Part shown: in pieces, positions 52,912 to 61,210 of the stretch
How the letters are laid out: each line of letters begins with the position of its first letter
How positions within the stretch are numbered: position 1 is the first letter of the stretch
NCBI RefSeq assembly: GCF_014283215.1
Contig: NZ_JACOMF010000011.1
Location: 1-64,000 of the forward strand
Length of the DNA stretch: 64,000 nt
Reading direction: 5' to 3'
Origin: Siccirubricoccus deserti
Lineage (GTDB): Bacteria; Pseudomonadota; Alphaproteobacteria; Acetobacterales; Acetobacteraceae
Program-made: the position numbers and the translations under genes
The notes under the pieces: generated by a model
Seen by the model: only the letters and a program-made list of their open reading frames with translations
Told to the model about the DNA's origin: nothing
Database searches by the model: none

Positions 52912-53694
52912 ATGGCTACCTTCACCCTGCCGAAGAACAGCACCGTCACCACCGGCCAGACCTACAAGGCCGAGGCCGGGGCGAAGAACCTGCGGTCCTT
53001 CCGCATCTACCGCTGGGACCCGGATGGCGGTGCCAACCCGCGCACCGACACCTATGAGATCGACCTCGACACCTGCGGGCCGATGGTTCTCGACGCCCTC
53101 ATCAAGATCAAGAACGAGGTCGACACCACGCTGACCTTCCGGCGGTCCTGCCGGGAGGGCATCTGCGGCTCCTGCGCGATGAACATCGACGGGCTGAACA
53201 CCCTTGCCTGCCTGAAGCCGATCGAGGATGTGCAGGGCGACGTGAAGATCAGCCCGCTGCCGCACCTGCCGGTGGTGAAGGATCTGGTGCCCGACCTGTC
53301 GCAGCTCTACGCCCAGCTGCGCAGCGTCGAGCCCTGGCTGAAGTCCGACACCCCGCCGCCGCCGGATGCCGAGCGCCGCCAGTCGAAGGAGGAGCGCGCC
53401 AAGCTTGACGGGCTGTGGGAATGCATCCTCTGCTTCTGCTGCTCCACCGCCTGCCCCAGCTATTGGTGGAACGGTGACCGCTACCTGGGCCCGGCGGTGC
53501 TGCTGCAGGCCTATCGCTGGATCGCCGACAGCCGCGACGAGGCGACGGGTGAGCGGCTGGACGATCTGGAAGACCCGTTCCGGCTCTACCGCTGCCACAC
53601 CATCATGAACTGCGCCCGGACCTGCCCGAAGGGGCTGAACCCGGCCGCGGCGATCGGCAAGATCAAGCAGATGATGGTCGAGCGGCAGAGCTGA
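52912..53694 (+). CDS. sdhB: Succinate dehydrogenase iron-sulfur subunit
   Basis: A 260-residue subunit passing electrons from FAD to quinone. The [2Fe-2S] ligands are in [22 protein letters not shown]. The [4Fe-4S] and [3Fe-4S] ligands are in [17 protein letters not shown] and [17 protein letters not shown]. Length and order are standard. A hairpin about 50 bp after the stop probably ends the operon. Confidence 0.99.
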   Translation: MATFTLPKNSTVTTGQTYKAEAGAKNLRSFRIYRWDPDGGANPRTDTYEIDLDTCGPMVLDALIKIKNEVDTTLTFRRSCREGICGSCAMNIDGLNTLACLKPIEDVQGDVKISPLPHLPVVKDLVPDLSQLYAQLRSVEPWLKSDTPPPPDAERRQSKEERAKLDGLWECILCFCCSTACPSYWWNGDRYLGPAVLLQAYRWIADSRDEATGERLDDLEDPFRLYRCHTIMNCARTCPKGLNPAAAIGKIKQMMVERQS

Positions 53695-53741
53695 GCCACC
53701 CCCGGCCCCGCCACGCCGAGGGGGGGGCCATTTCAGCGCCT

Positions 53742-53783
53742 ATGGACGCCGTTCCGGTGGAGACACCGGAGCGGCGTCTCCAT
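53742..53783. terminator. Inverted repeat after sdhB
   Basis: ATGGACGCCG-TT-CCGGTG folds onto CACCGG-AG-CGGCG-TC-TCCAT around a GAGA tetraloop, giving a long stem with two small internal mismatches. Without a T-run it is a terminator candidate by position only. It lies between sdhB and the next gene in the same direction. Confidence 0.6.
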
Positions 53784-53875
53784 ATGCGCCCTCCGCCGGC
53801 GGTTCATTTCCCGTCGCCTGCCGGCGCCAGCCCGGTTACGCTCCCCGCAAAGCCAACAAGGCCGGGAGCGAAGCA

Positions 53876-55450
53876 ATGCCTGGGATGATCCGTAGCCTGA
53901 CCCTCTGTGCCGCGCTGGCCGCGCTGCCCGCCGCGGCGCAGCCGCGCGACACCCTGACCATCGGCTATGCCGCGGTGGTCACCACCCTCGACCCGCACTA
54001 CCACAATCTCGGTCCCAACAACGCCATGGGGCAGCACATCTTCGACCGGCTGGTGGAACGCGACGCCACGGCAAAGCCGCACCCCAGCCTGGCCGAAAGC
54101 TACCGCCCGCTGTCCGAGACGGTGTGGGAGTTCAAGCTCCGCCGCGGCGTCACCTGGCATGACGGCAAGCCCTTCACCGCCGATGACGTGGTCTTCACCT
54201 TCGAGCGCGCGCCGAACGTTCCCAACAGCCCGGGCGGCTTCGGCGGCTTCCTCCGCACCATCTCCCGGGTCGAGGTGGTGGACGACTACACCATCCGCCT
54301 GCATACCCGCCAGCCGCATCCGCTGCTGCCGCTCGACCTCGCCTCGGTCAGCATCATCGCCCGCCACGCCGCCACCGGCGCGCAGGTGGAGGAATACAAC
54401 AGCGGCCGTGCCGCCATCGGCACCGGGTCGTACCGCGTGCTCGCCTACCGCTCCGGCGACAGGGTGGAGCTGGCGCGGCACGAGGCGGATTGGCGGCCGG
54501 CCCAGCCCTGGTCGCGGGTGAACGTCCGCTTCCTGCTGAACGACGGCGCCCGCACCGCAGCGCTGCTGGCCGGCGACGTGGACCTGATCGAGCAGATCCC
54601 GACCTCCGACCTCGCCCGGCTGCGGCGCGACCCGCGGCTGACCGTGACCGAGATCGCCAGCCTGCGTACGGTCTTCATTTCGCCCGACTACTCGCGCCGC
54701 GGCCCGCACCCGAACGTCACCGACAATATCGGCACGCCGCTGCCCGAGAACCCATTCCACGATGCGCGGGTGCGCCGCGCCCTGTCGATGGCGGTCAACC
54801 GCGAAGCGCTGGTCGAGCGGGTGATGGAGGGCGCGGCGGAGGCGACGGCGAATTGGCTGCCGCGCGGCGCCTTCGGCTACAACCCCGACATCCGCCCGCG
54901 CGCCTTCGACCCGGATGGCGCGAAGCGGCTGCTGGCCGAGGCCGGCTTCCCCGAGGGCTTCCGCCTGACCCTCGCGACGCCGAACGACCGCTGGCCGAAT
55001 GATGCGCGGATCTCTCAGGCGGTGGCGCAGATGTGGACGCGGATCGGCGTGCGCACCAGCATCGAGGCGCTGCCCTTCGCCGCCTTCGTGCCGCGGCGCT
55101 CGCGCCAGGAATGGGCGATCCAGCTCGGCGCCTGGGGTAGCACCACCGGCGAGGCCTCGAACTTCCTGCTCAGCATCGTCGCCAGCTACGACCGGCAGAA
55201 GCTGACCGGCGCCTCCAACATGACCCGGCATTCCGACCCGGTGATCGATGACTTCGTCGCCCGCGGCGCCGCCACCATGGACGAGGAGCGGCGCGAGGCG
55301 ATCTGGCGCGAGGCCGTGGCCTATTACGCCGAGCAGGAGCCGATGATCCAGCTGGTGCAGTACATCAACACCTGGGCCCATCGCCGCGGCCTGCGGCACC
55401 AGCCGCGGATGGATGAGCGGACGGTGGCGATGGGGGTGCGGCCGGAGTAA
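53876..55450 (+). CDS. Peptide-type ABC transporter substrate-binding protein
   Basis: A 524-residue SBP_bac_5 (DppA/OppA-like) periplasmic binding protein. The signal peptide is MIRSLTLCAALAALPAAAQ. Family blocks include DPHYHNLGPNNAMGQHIFDRLVERD, SLAESYRPLSETVWEFKLRRGVTWHDGKPFTADDVVFTFER and DARVRRALSMAVNREALVERVM. Ligand could be a peptide, nickel complex or another amphipathic solute. No permease or ATPase gene adjoins it, so it must share a transporter encoded elsewhere. Confidence 0.93.
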   Translation: MPGMIRSLTLCAALAALPAAAQPRDTLTIGYAAVVTTLDPHYHNLGPNNAMGQHIFDRLVERDATAKPHPSLAESYRPLSETVWEFKLRRGVTWHDGKPFTADDVVFTFERAPNVPNSPGGFGGFLRTISRVEVVDDYTIRLHTRQPHPLLPLDLASVSIIARHAATGAQVEEYNSGRAAIGTGSYRVLAYRSGDRVELARHEADWRPAQPWSRVNVRFLLNDGARTAALLAGDVDLIEQIPTSDLARLRRDPRLTVTEIASLRTVFISPDYSRRGPHPNVTDNIGTPLPENPFHDARVRRALSMAVNREALVERVMEGAAEATANWLPRGAFGYNPDIRPRAFDPDGAKRLLAEAGFPEGFRLTLATPNDRWPNDARISQAVAQMWTRIGVRTSIEALPFAAFVPRRSRQEWAIQLGAWGSTTGEASNFLLSIVASYDRQKLTGASNMTRHSDPVIDDFVARGAATMDEERREAIWREAVAYYAEQEPMIQLVQYINTWAHRRGLRHQPRMDERTVAMGVRPE

Positions 55451-55661
55451 CGCCGTAGCGGGCCGGATGCGGGCAAAACGCCCTGCCCGCCGTCAGCGGC
55501 GCGGCAGCGCGAGAACCATCATCGTCCACCGTCATGGGCGGGCTTGACCCGCGCATCCGGTCGCCCGGTGAAGACAGGTGGTCGGGGATGACCGGACCAA
55601 CTTCGGCCAGGACGGGGAGGCGGGGCCGCCAGCGCCGCTGCCGGGCCTCCTCGCCTGCCTG

Positions 55662-56564
55662 TCAGCGGATGCCGGCCGCCGTTGCGCTGCGGCCGCGCAG
55701 CGCCGCCAGGGTGCCCTCCAGCCGCGCCACCCATTTGCCGCGCCGCGGGTCGCCCCGGCACAGCGCCAGCCGGGTGGCGAGTTCCGCCAGCAGCAACCCG
55801 CCCTGCAGCGCCGCGACTGCCGGTCCGCGGTATTTCCGCAGCATGTGCTGGCGCGACCAGCCCATGTGCCATTCCTTGCCCCGGGTGACCTTGGCGGAGG
55901 GCGCCGAGGATTGCCCGCTGCCATGCTCCAGCCGTGCTGCATGCACATGCACCAGTGTCCGCCCGGACCGGCGCATCCGCATGCAGATGTCGTCATCCTC
56001 GTAGTAGAGGAAGATGTCGGGGTCGAAGCCGCCGATGGCGCGGAAGGCCGACAGTGGGAAGAACATCGCCGCGCCGCCGACATAGGGCGCGCAGCAATCC
56101 CCTTCTGGCGGCATCGGCGTACCGCGGCGGCGGTGGCGTTCCAGGATCGGCAGATGGCCGAATTGCAGCCCGCCATCCGGCGTGGCGATGCGCGGCGCCA
56201 GCAGCCCGGCCTCCGGATAGCGTTCGGCGGCATCCAGCAACGCCTCGACCATGCCGGGCGTGCAGCGTGTGTCGGCGTTGAGCAGCAGCCCGTAGCGCGT
56301 GGTGGCGCCGGCGAAGCCGAGGTTGGCGGCACGGCCGAAGCCGAGGTTCTCCGGCGCGCGGATCACCTGCGCCCAGGGCGCCAGCCGGGTGGCCAGCGCG
56401 GCGCTGCCGTCGCTGCTGGCATTGTCCACCACCACCAGCCGGGCGGCGGGCGGGACGGAGCGCAGGCATGCCTCCAGCACGCCGCCGCTGTTGTAGCTGA
56501 CGACGAGGATGGTGACCTCGGCGAGGCGACTGTCCGCCTCCGTTGCGCGCAGGCTGTCGTGCAC
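55662..56564 (-). CDS. Family 2 glycosyltransferase
   Basis: A 300-residue GT2 enzyme of the rhamnosyltransferase/WbbL kind. VTILVVSYNSGGVLEACLRSV opens the nucleotide-sugar fold, VVDNASSDGS follows, LLLNADTRCTPG contains the metal-site motif, and GGFDPDIFLYYEDDDICMRMRRSG carries the acceptor/base ED(D) region. The C-terminal basic helix may touch the membrane. It starts with GTG. It would decorate a surface polysaccharide, but no other such genes are near. Confidence 0.9.
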   Translation of the reverse strand: MHDSLRATEADSRLAEVTILVVSYNSGGVLEACLRSVPPAARLVVVDNASSDGSAALATRLAPWAQVIRAPENLGFGRAANLGFAGATTRYGLLLNADTRCTPGMVEALLDAAERYPEAGLLAPRIATPDGGLQFGHLPILERHRRRGTPMPPEGDCCAPYVGGAAMFFPLSAFRAIGGFDPDIFLYYEDDDICMRMRRSGRTLVHVHAARLEHGSGQSSAPSAKVTRGKEWHMGWSRQHMLRKYRGPAVAALQGGLLLAELATRLALCRGDPRRGKWVARLEGTLAALRGRSATAAGIR

Positions 56565-56617
56565 GCGCCACGCATCTCACCCCAGGCGCGCATTTGTCAA
56601 CTTTAAGTGATAATAGG

Positions 56618-57187
56618 TCAGCGCGGTGGCGCCTCCAGATTGCTGGCATCGAGGCCGAGTGCCGCCGCTGTCGCCGGATTGATCTGGCCGGTCGCCTGCA
56701 GCCCGCGGCCCTGCTGGAAGCGCTCGATGGCGGATTGCGTGCCAGCGCCCCAGGCCCCGTCGATGCCGCCGCGATAGAAGCCGAGGGCGCGCAGCCGCCG
56801 CTGGATGTTGCGCACCGCCGCCGGGCTCAGCGGCTCGGTCGCCAGCGCCGCCGGGGTGCCGGGGGCCGGGCCGGCGGTCGGGCCGGCGGCCAGCAACTCG
56901 GAGGGGCCGAGGCCGAGGGTCGCCGCCGTCGCCTGGTTGAGGTGGCCGGTGACCTGCAGGCCACGGCTCTGCTGAAAGCGTTCCAGCGCCGACTGGCTGT
57001 CCGGGCCCCAGACCCCGTCGGCCCGGCCGGCATAGGCGCCGGCCTGGCGCAGCTTCTCCTGCACCTGGGTCACCGCCGCCGGCGCCAGCGGCTGGCTGTA
57101 CATCAGGGAGGGCGCCTGCTGCGCCATCGCGCCCGTCGTCCAGATCGCGCCCGCCAGAGCCGCCGCCATCGCGCATTGCCGAATCAT
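56618..57187 (-). CDS. Exported protein with two peptidoglycan-binding domains
   Basis: A 189-residue protein: a signal peptide (AAALAGAIWTTGAMAQ) and two PG_binding_1 repeats. Repeat one is VTQVQEKLRQAGAYAGRADGVWGPDSQSALERFQQSRGL; repeat two is VRNIQRRLRALGFYRGGIDGAWGAGTQSAIERFQQGRGL. Both end LQ(V/A)TGxxNxATAAxLGL. No catalytic domain is attached, so it should simply bind cell wall in the periplasm. It lies alone between the glycosyltransferase and the amidase. Confidence 0.9.
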   Translation of the reverse strand: MIRQCAMAAALAGAIWTTGAMAQQAPSLMYSQPLAPAAVTQVQEKLRQAGAYAGRADGVWGPDSQSALERFQQSRGLQVTGHLNQATAATLGLGPSELLAAGPTAGPAPGTPAALATEPLSPAAVRNIQRRLRALGFYRGGIDGAWGAGTQSAIERFQQGRGLQATGQINPATAAALGLDASNLEAPPR

Positions 57188-57274
57188 TGCCGCCTCCTCC
57201 GTGCCGCAGCCGGAAACACCCGAGACGGCACCGGGTTCGCCGGCGCCGGCGAAGCGGTCCGGAACGATCGCGGC

Positions 57275-58669
57275 CTACACCACAACCGGCGCGACGTTTT
57301 CCAGCAGCCAGCGGGCGAGGGCGGTCATCCGCGCATCCTGGTGCATCTGTCCCATCACCTGCACCCCGACCGGCAGCCCGCCCACCGCCAGCAACGGCAC
57401 CGTCACCGCCGGGGCGAAGAGCAGGGAACTCGGCAGGTTGAACACCGCATCGCCGGTCGGCCGCGGCGCCAGCGGCTGGCCCGGCCGGTCGCCGTCCCAG
57501 ACCGGGGCGGGGCCAGGGCAGGCCAGGCTGATCGCCGCATCCGCGAGTGGGGCGATGCGGGCATGGCGCTGCTGCGCCTCCTCCCGCCGCGCCAGCGCCG
57601 CCTGGTAGGCGGAGACAGGCTGCGCCTCGGCACGTTCCAGTATGGCGCGGGCGCGCGGGCTGATCGCCTCGGAATTCTGGTCCAGCAGGGCGCGCTGGTA
57701 CCAGCGGTTCTCCCAGCCGGTGATGGCGCCGCCGATGGCGCGGCCCTCGGCGATCCCCTGCTCGAAGCTCTCGATCCAGGGGTGGTCGGCGCGGCGCAGC
57801 AGGGTGATGCCGGCGGCGGCGATGCGCTCCAGCAGCGCTTCGAAGGCGGTACGGCTGGGGGCGTCCAGGCCGGCCCAGCCCTCCGTCTCCATCACCACCA
57901 GCCGCAGCGGCTTCGCCGCCGGGGGCGGCGCGGGCGGGCCGAGCAGCCCGGGCCGGCCGGGGTCGCCGCCGCAGCGAGCGGCGATCTCGATCGCCACCTG
58001 CCACATGTCCTCGACGCAGCCGGCATGAACGCCATGGGTGCTCATGCTGGTGGTCTGGCGTTCGCCGCGGTGGATCCCGCCCTGGGTCGGCTTCAGCGCG
58101 ACATTGCCGCAATAGGCTGCCGGCCGGATGATCGAGCCGCCGACCTGGGTGCCGATCGCCGCCGGTACCATCCGCGCCCCGACCGCCGCAGCCGAGCCGG
58201 AGGAGGAGCCGCCCGGCGTGTGCCGCGGATCGAAGGGGTTGGTGGTCGGCCCGGGATGGCTGCCGCCGAGCTCCGTCGTCACTGTCTTGCCCAGCACCAC
58301 CGCGCCTGCCTGGCGCAGCGCCCAGACCGCGGCATTGTCGCGCTTCGGGAAATTCCCCCGGTAGCCGACGCAGCCCATCTCGGTCGGCATGTCCTTCGTC
58401 TCGAGCAGGTCCTTGATGCCGATCGGCATGCCGTCGATCGGCGAGAGCGGCCGCCCCTCGCGCCAGCGTGCCGTGCTGGCGTCGGCGGCGGCACGGGCGC
58501 CGGCCTCATTGCGCGCCGCCCAGGCCTGTACCACCGGCTCCCGCGCCGCGATGGTCTCGAGGCAGCGTTCCAGATAGGCGCGCGGGGTGTCGGCGCCGCT
58601 GGCGAAGCCGGGTGTGGCGTCGTGCCATGTCAGGGCCCGGAAGCGGTCCGGGCGGTAGCCTTCCTGCAT
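57275..58669 (-). CDS. Amidase signature family hydrolase
   Basis: A 464-residue amidase. The Ser-cisSer-Lys triad is visible: Lys in MPIGIKDLLETKD, the glycine/serine block TPGGSSSGSAAAVGA with the cis-Ser, and the nucleophile region GTQVGGSIIRPAAYCG. Substrate is not predictable. The start MQEGYRPDRF at 58669 has GGGAGG six bases upstream; an ATG five codons earlier overlaps the TauE stop. Close packing behind the TauE/SafE gene suggests the transporter and amidase work together, for example on an imported or exported amide or its product. Confidence 0.92.
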   Translation of the reverse strand: MQEGYRPDRFRALTWHDATPGFASGADTPRAYLERCLETIAAREPVVQAWAARNEAGARAAADASTARWREGRPLSPIDGMPIGIKDLLETKDMPTEMGCVGYRGNFPKRDNAAVWALRQAGAVVLGKTVTTELGGSHPGPTTNPFDPRHTPGGSSSGSAAAVGARMVPAAIGTQVGGSIIRPAAYCGNVALKPTQGGIHRGERQTTSMSTHGVHAGCVEDMWQVAIEIAARCGGDPGRPGLLGPPAPPPAAKPLRLVVMETEGWAGLDAPSRTAFEALLERIAAAGITLLRRADHPWIESFEQGIAEGRAIGGAITGWENRWYQRALLDQNSEAISPRARAILERAEAQPVSAYQAALARREEAQQRHARIAPLADAAISLACPGPAPVWDGDRPGQPLAPRPTGDAVFNLPSSLLFAPAVTVPLLAVGGLPVGVQVMGQMHQDARMTALARWLLENVAPVVV

Positions 58670-58684
58670 CGCCAATCCTCCCAT

Positions 58685-59461
58685 TTATCGCAGCAACCCA
58701 TCCCACAGCGGCAGCCCGAGCAGCGCAGCCAGGGCGATCATCGCATAACAGGCGAGGCGGAAGGCGCGCTCGCTCGCCAGTCCGAACATCCGCGTCCCTG
58801 CCCAGATGCCGGCACCATAGGCCGGCGCCGACACCAGGAAGGGCGCCAGCAGCGCCGGCGTCAGCAGCCCGGCCGCGGCATAGGCGATGCCGGCGAAGAC
58901 TGCGCCCGCCGCCAGATACAGCGCGAAGCTGGCGCGCACCTGCCGCGCCGTGCCCGGCTGTCCCAGCAGATAGGCCATCACCGGCGGTCCGCTGACCATG
59001 GCGACGCCGCCCAGCACCCCGCCGGCCAGGCCGACGGCAAGGGTCGCCGGCGTCCTTGGCCGGCCGCGGAACCGCCAGCCCGAGGCCAGCAGGCCGAGCA
59101 GCGCCAGGATCAGCAGCGCCACCGCCCAACGCAGCGCCAGGGGATCGGCCGAGGCCAGCACCAGCGCGCCCAGCGGCGTGCCGACCGCCGCCCCCATCGC
59201 CAGGATGCCGACCTGCCGCCGGTCCGCCAGCTTCCAGGCGCCCGGCGTCAGCGCCAGCACGGCCACGGCCTCCAGCACCAGCATCAGCGGCGCCGCGGCG
59301 CGCGGGCCGAGCCCGACCGAAGCCAGCGGCACGAAGATCAGCGCGGCACCGAAGCCGGAGAAGCCGCGCGCCAGCCCACCGGCCAGCGCCGCGGCCAGCA
59401 GCCAGGCCAGGGCCCCGGTCTCGGGAAGCGCCGCCAGCAGATCCGTCACCGTGCCATCCAT
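58685..59461 (-). CDS. TauE/SafE family membrane transporter
   Basis: A 258-residue polytopic protein with about eight hydrophobic helices. The two repeated family motifs appear as AGGLARGFSGFGAALIFVPLASVGLGP in the first half and LAGGVLGGVAMVSGPPVMAYLLG in the second. TauE/SafE proteins export or import small anions such as sulfite, sulfoacetate or organic acids. ATG at 59461 is the first sensible start; codons above it belong to a frame open only by chance on the strand opposite the paoABC-like genes. It diverges from that operon across 126 bp. Confidence 0.9.
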   Translation of the reverse strand: MDGTVTDLLAALPETGALAWLLAAALAGGLARGFSGFGAALIFVPLASVGLGPRAAAPLMLVLEAVAVLALTPGAWKLADRRQVGILAMGAAVGTPLGALVLASADPLALRWAVALLILALLGLLASGWRFRGRPRTPATLAVGLAGGVLGGVAMVSGPPVMAYLLGQPGTARQVRASFALYLAAGAVFAGIAYAAAGLLTPALLAPFLVSAPAYGAGIWAGTRMFGLASERAFRLACYAMIALAALLGLPLWDGLLR

Positions 59462-59587
59462 GCCATCGGCGTCAGCATCGCCCACCGGGCCGCGTGCGGA
59501 AAGGCCCGCGCCGGCCGGCCCGCGGGTGCAACCCGGCACGCCCGCCGCTGTTGCGTCGCGCAAGGTCACCGGAGCTTCCCCCCACAG

Positions 59588-60211
59588 ATGACGACTCAGC
59601 CCACCCCAGGCGTGGTCGGCCGCCGGTCCCTGCTCGGCTCGGGCGCTGTCTCCGCCGCCGCGCCGCTGCTGGCCGTCGCGCCCGCTGCGGCGCAACCCAC
59701 CCCGATTCTCAAGGAGACCGCCGTGCTCGACCTGGTCCTGCGCGTGAATGGCCAGGAGCATCGCCTGGCGCTCGACCCCCGGGTGACCTTGCTGGATGCG
59801 CTGCGTGAGGAGCTTGGCCTGACCGGCGCCAAGAAGGGCTGCGACCAGGGGCAGTGCGGTGCCTGCACCGTGCTGCTGGACGGCCGGCGGGTGCTGTCCT
59901 GCCTCACCCTGGCGGCGCGGGCCGCGGGCGGCGCGGTCACCACCATCGAGGGGCTGGCGACGGAGGACGGCGGGCTGCACCCAATGCAGCAGGCCTTCCT
60001 CGATCATGATGCGTTCCAATGCGGCTACTGCACGCCGGGGCAGATCATGTCGGCGATCGGCTGCGTGCAGGAGGGTCATGCCGGAACGCCGGACGAGATC
60101 CGCGAGGCGATGAGCGGCAATCTCTGCCGCTGCGCCGCCTACCCCAACATCGTTGCCGCCATCGAACAGGCGAAGCCGCAGATGGCCGGGCGCCGGACGG
60201 AAAGAGGCTGA
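59588..60211 (+). CDS. paoA: Periplasmic aldehyde oxidoreductase, 2Fe-2S subunit (PaoA-like)
   Basis: A 207-residue iron-sulfur subunit of the xanthine oxidase family. A twin-arginine style leader (GRRSLLGSGAVSAAAPLLAVAPAAAQ) would send the folded complex to the periplasm, as with E. coli PaoABC/YagTSR. The plant-type cluster motif is GCDQGQCGACTVLLDGRRVLSC, and the second cluster has CGYCTPGQ and CRCAAYP. ATG at 59588 is the only start keeping the leader intact. The next subunit starts 3 bp after its stop. Confidence 0.93.
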   Translation: MTTQPTPGVVGRRSLLGSGAVSAAAPLLAVAPAAAQPTPILKETAVLDLVLRVNGQEHRLALDPRVTLLDALREELGLTGAKKGCDQGQCGACTVLLDGRRVLSCLTLAARAAGGAVTTIEGLATEDGGLHPMQQAFLDHDAFQCGYCTPGQIMSAIGCVQEGHAGTPDEIREAMSGNLCRCAAYPNIVAAIEQAKPQMAGRRTERG

Positions 60212-60214
60212 GCG

Positions 60215-61207
60215 ATGCGCCCTTTCACCTATGACCGCGCCGATGCGGTGCCCGCCGCGCTCCGCGCCGCCGGCAGCGGCGCTTCCAGCTACCTCGCCGG
60301 TGGCACCACGCTGCTCGACCTGATGAAGCTCGACGTGATGCGGCCGGAGCGGGTGGTGGACATCACCCCGCTGGCGTCCCGACTCGGCGGGATCGAGGCC
60401 GGGCCGCAGGGGCTGCGGCTCGGCGCGCTGGCGCATATGTCGGCCGTCGCCGATGACGCCATGGTGCGGCGCGACTATCCGGTGATCGCGGAGAGCCTGG
60501 CGCTGGCGGCCAGCGGCCAGCTGCGCAACATGGCGACGCTCGGCGGCAATGTGCTGCAGCGGACGCGGTGCAACTACTTCCGCGACGTCAGCTATGCCGC
60601 CTGCAACAAGCGCCGGCCGGGGTCGGGCTGCAGCGCGCTGGATGGAGTCACCAGGCTGCATGCGGTGCTCGGCACCAGCGAGCATTGCATCGCCAGCTAC
60701 CCCGGCGATTTCGCCCAGGCGCTGCTCGCCCTCGACGGAACAGTGGAACTGGAGGGGCCGCAAGGCCCCCGCCGCATCCCCTTTGCCGAATTGCACCGTC
60801 TGCCCGGTGACACGCCGCACCTCGAGACCACCCTGGCCCCGGGCGAGCTGATCACCGGCTTCGGCGTGCCGCCGCTGCCCTGGGCGCGGCGCTCGGTCTA
60901 TCTGAAGGTACGCGACCGGGAGAGCTATGCCTTCGCCGTCGCCTCCGCCGCCGTGGCGCTCGACCTGGACGGCGGGCGGGTGCGTGAGGCGCGCATCGCC
61001 CTCGGCGGCGTGGCAACGCGGCCCTGGCGGGCACGCGAGGCCGAGGCGGTACTGGCCGGCCAGGTGCTCGACGAGGCGGCGGCGCAGCGCGCGGCGGAGG
61101 CGGCGTTCCGCGATGCCCGCACCCATGGCGACAATGACTTCAAGCCTGAGCTCGGCCGCCGCACCCTGGTGCGTGCGCTGTTCCAGGCGCAGCGGCTGGG
61201 GGCCTGA
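60215..61207 (+). CDS. paoB: Periplasmic aldehyde oxidoreductase, FAD subunit (PaoB-like)
   Basis: A 330-residue FAD-binding subunit. SSYLAGGTTLLDLMKLDVMRPE and LRNMATLGGNVLQRTRCNYFRD form the flavin site, and an unusual segment with YAACNKRRPGSGCSALDG carries the cysteines that bind an extra [4Fe-4S] cluster in the PaoB/YagS branch. The rest is the CO-dehydrogenase-flavoprotein C-terminal domain. It moves electrons between PaoC and PaoA. Cotranslated with both neighbours. Confidence 0.93.
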   Translation: MRPFTYDRADAVPAALRAAGSGASSYLAGGTTLLDLMKLDVMRPERVVDITPLASRLGGIEAGPQGLRLGALAHMSAVADDAMVRRDYPVIAESLALAASGQLRNMATLGGNVLQRTRCNYFRDVSYAACNKRRPGSGCSALDGVTRLHAVLGTSEHCIASYPGDFAQALLALDGTVELEGPQGPRRIPFAELHRLPGDTPHLETTLAPGELITGFGVPPLPWARRSVYLKVRDRESYAFAVASAAVALDLDGGRVREARIALGGVATRPWRAREAEAVLAGQVLDEAAAQRAAEAAFRDARTHGDNDFKPELGRRTLVRALFQAQRLGA

Positions 61208-61210
61208 GCC

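Noticed and set aside
56543-59587. A plus-strand open frame of about 1000 codons before paoA
   Set aside because: It is antisense to the peptidoglycan-binding, amidase and TauE genes and shows no domains; the real paoA start is at 59588.
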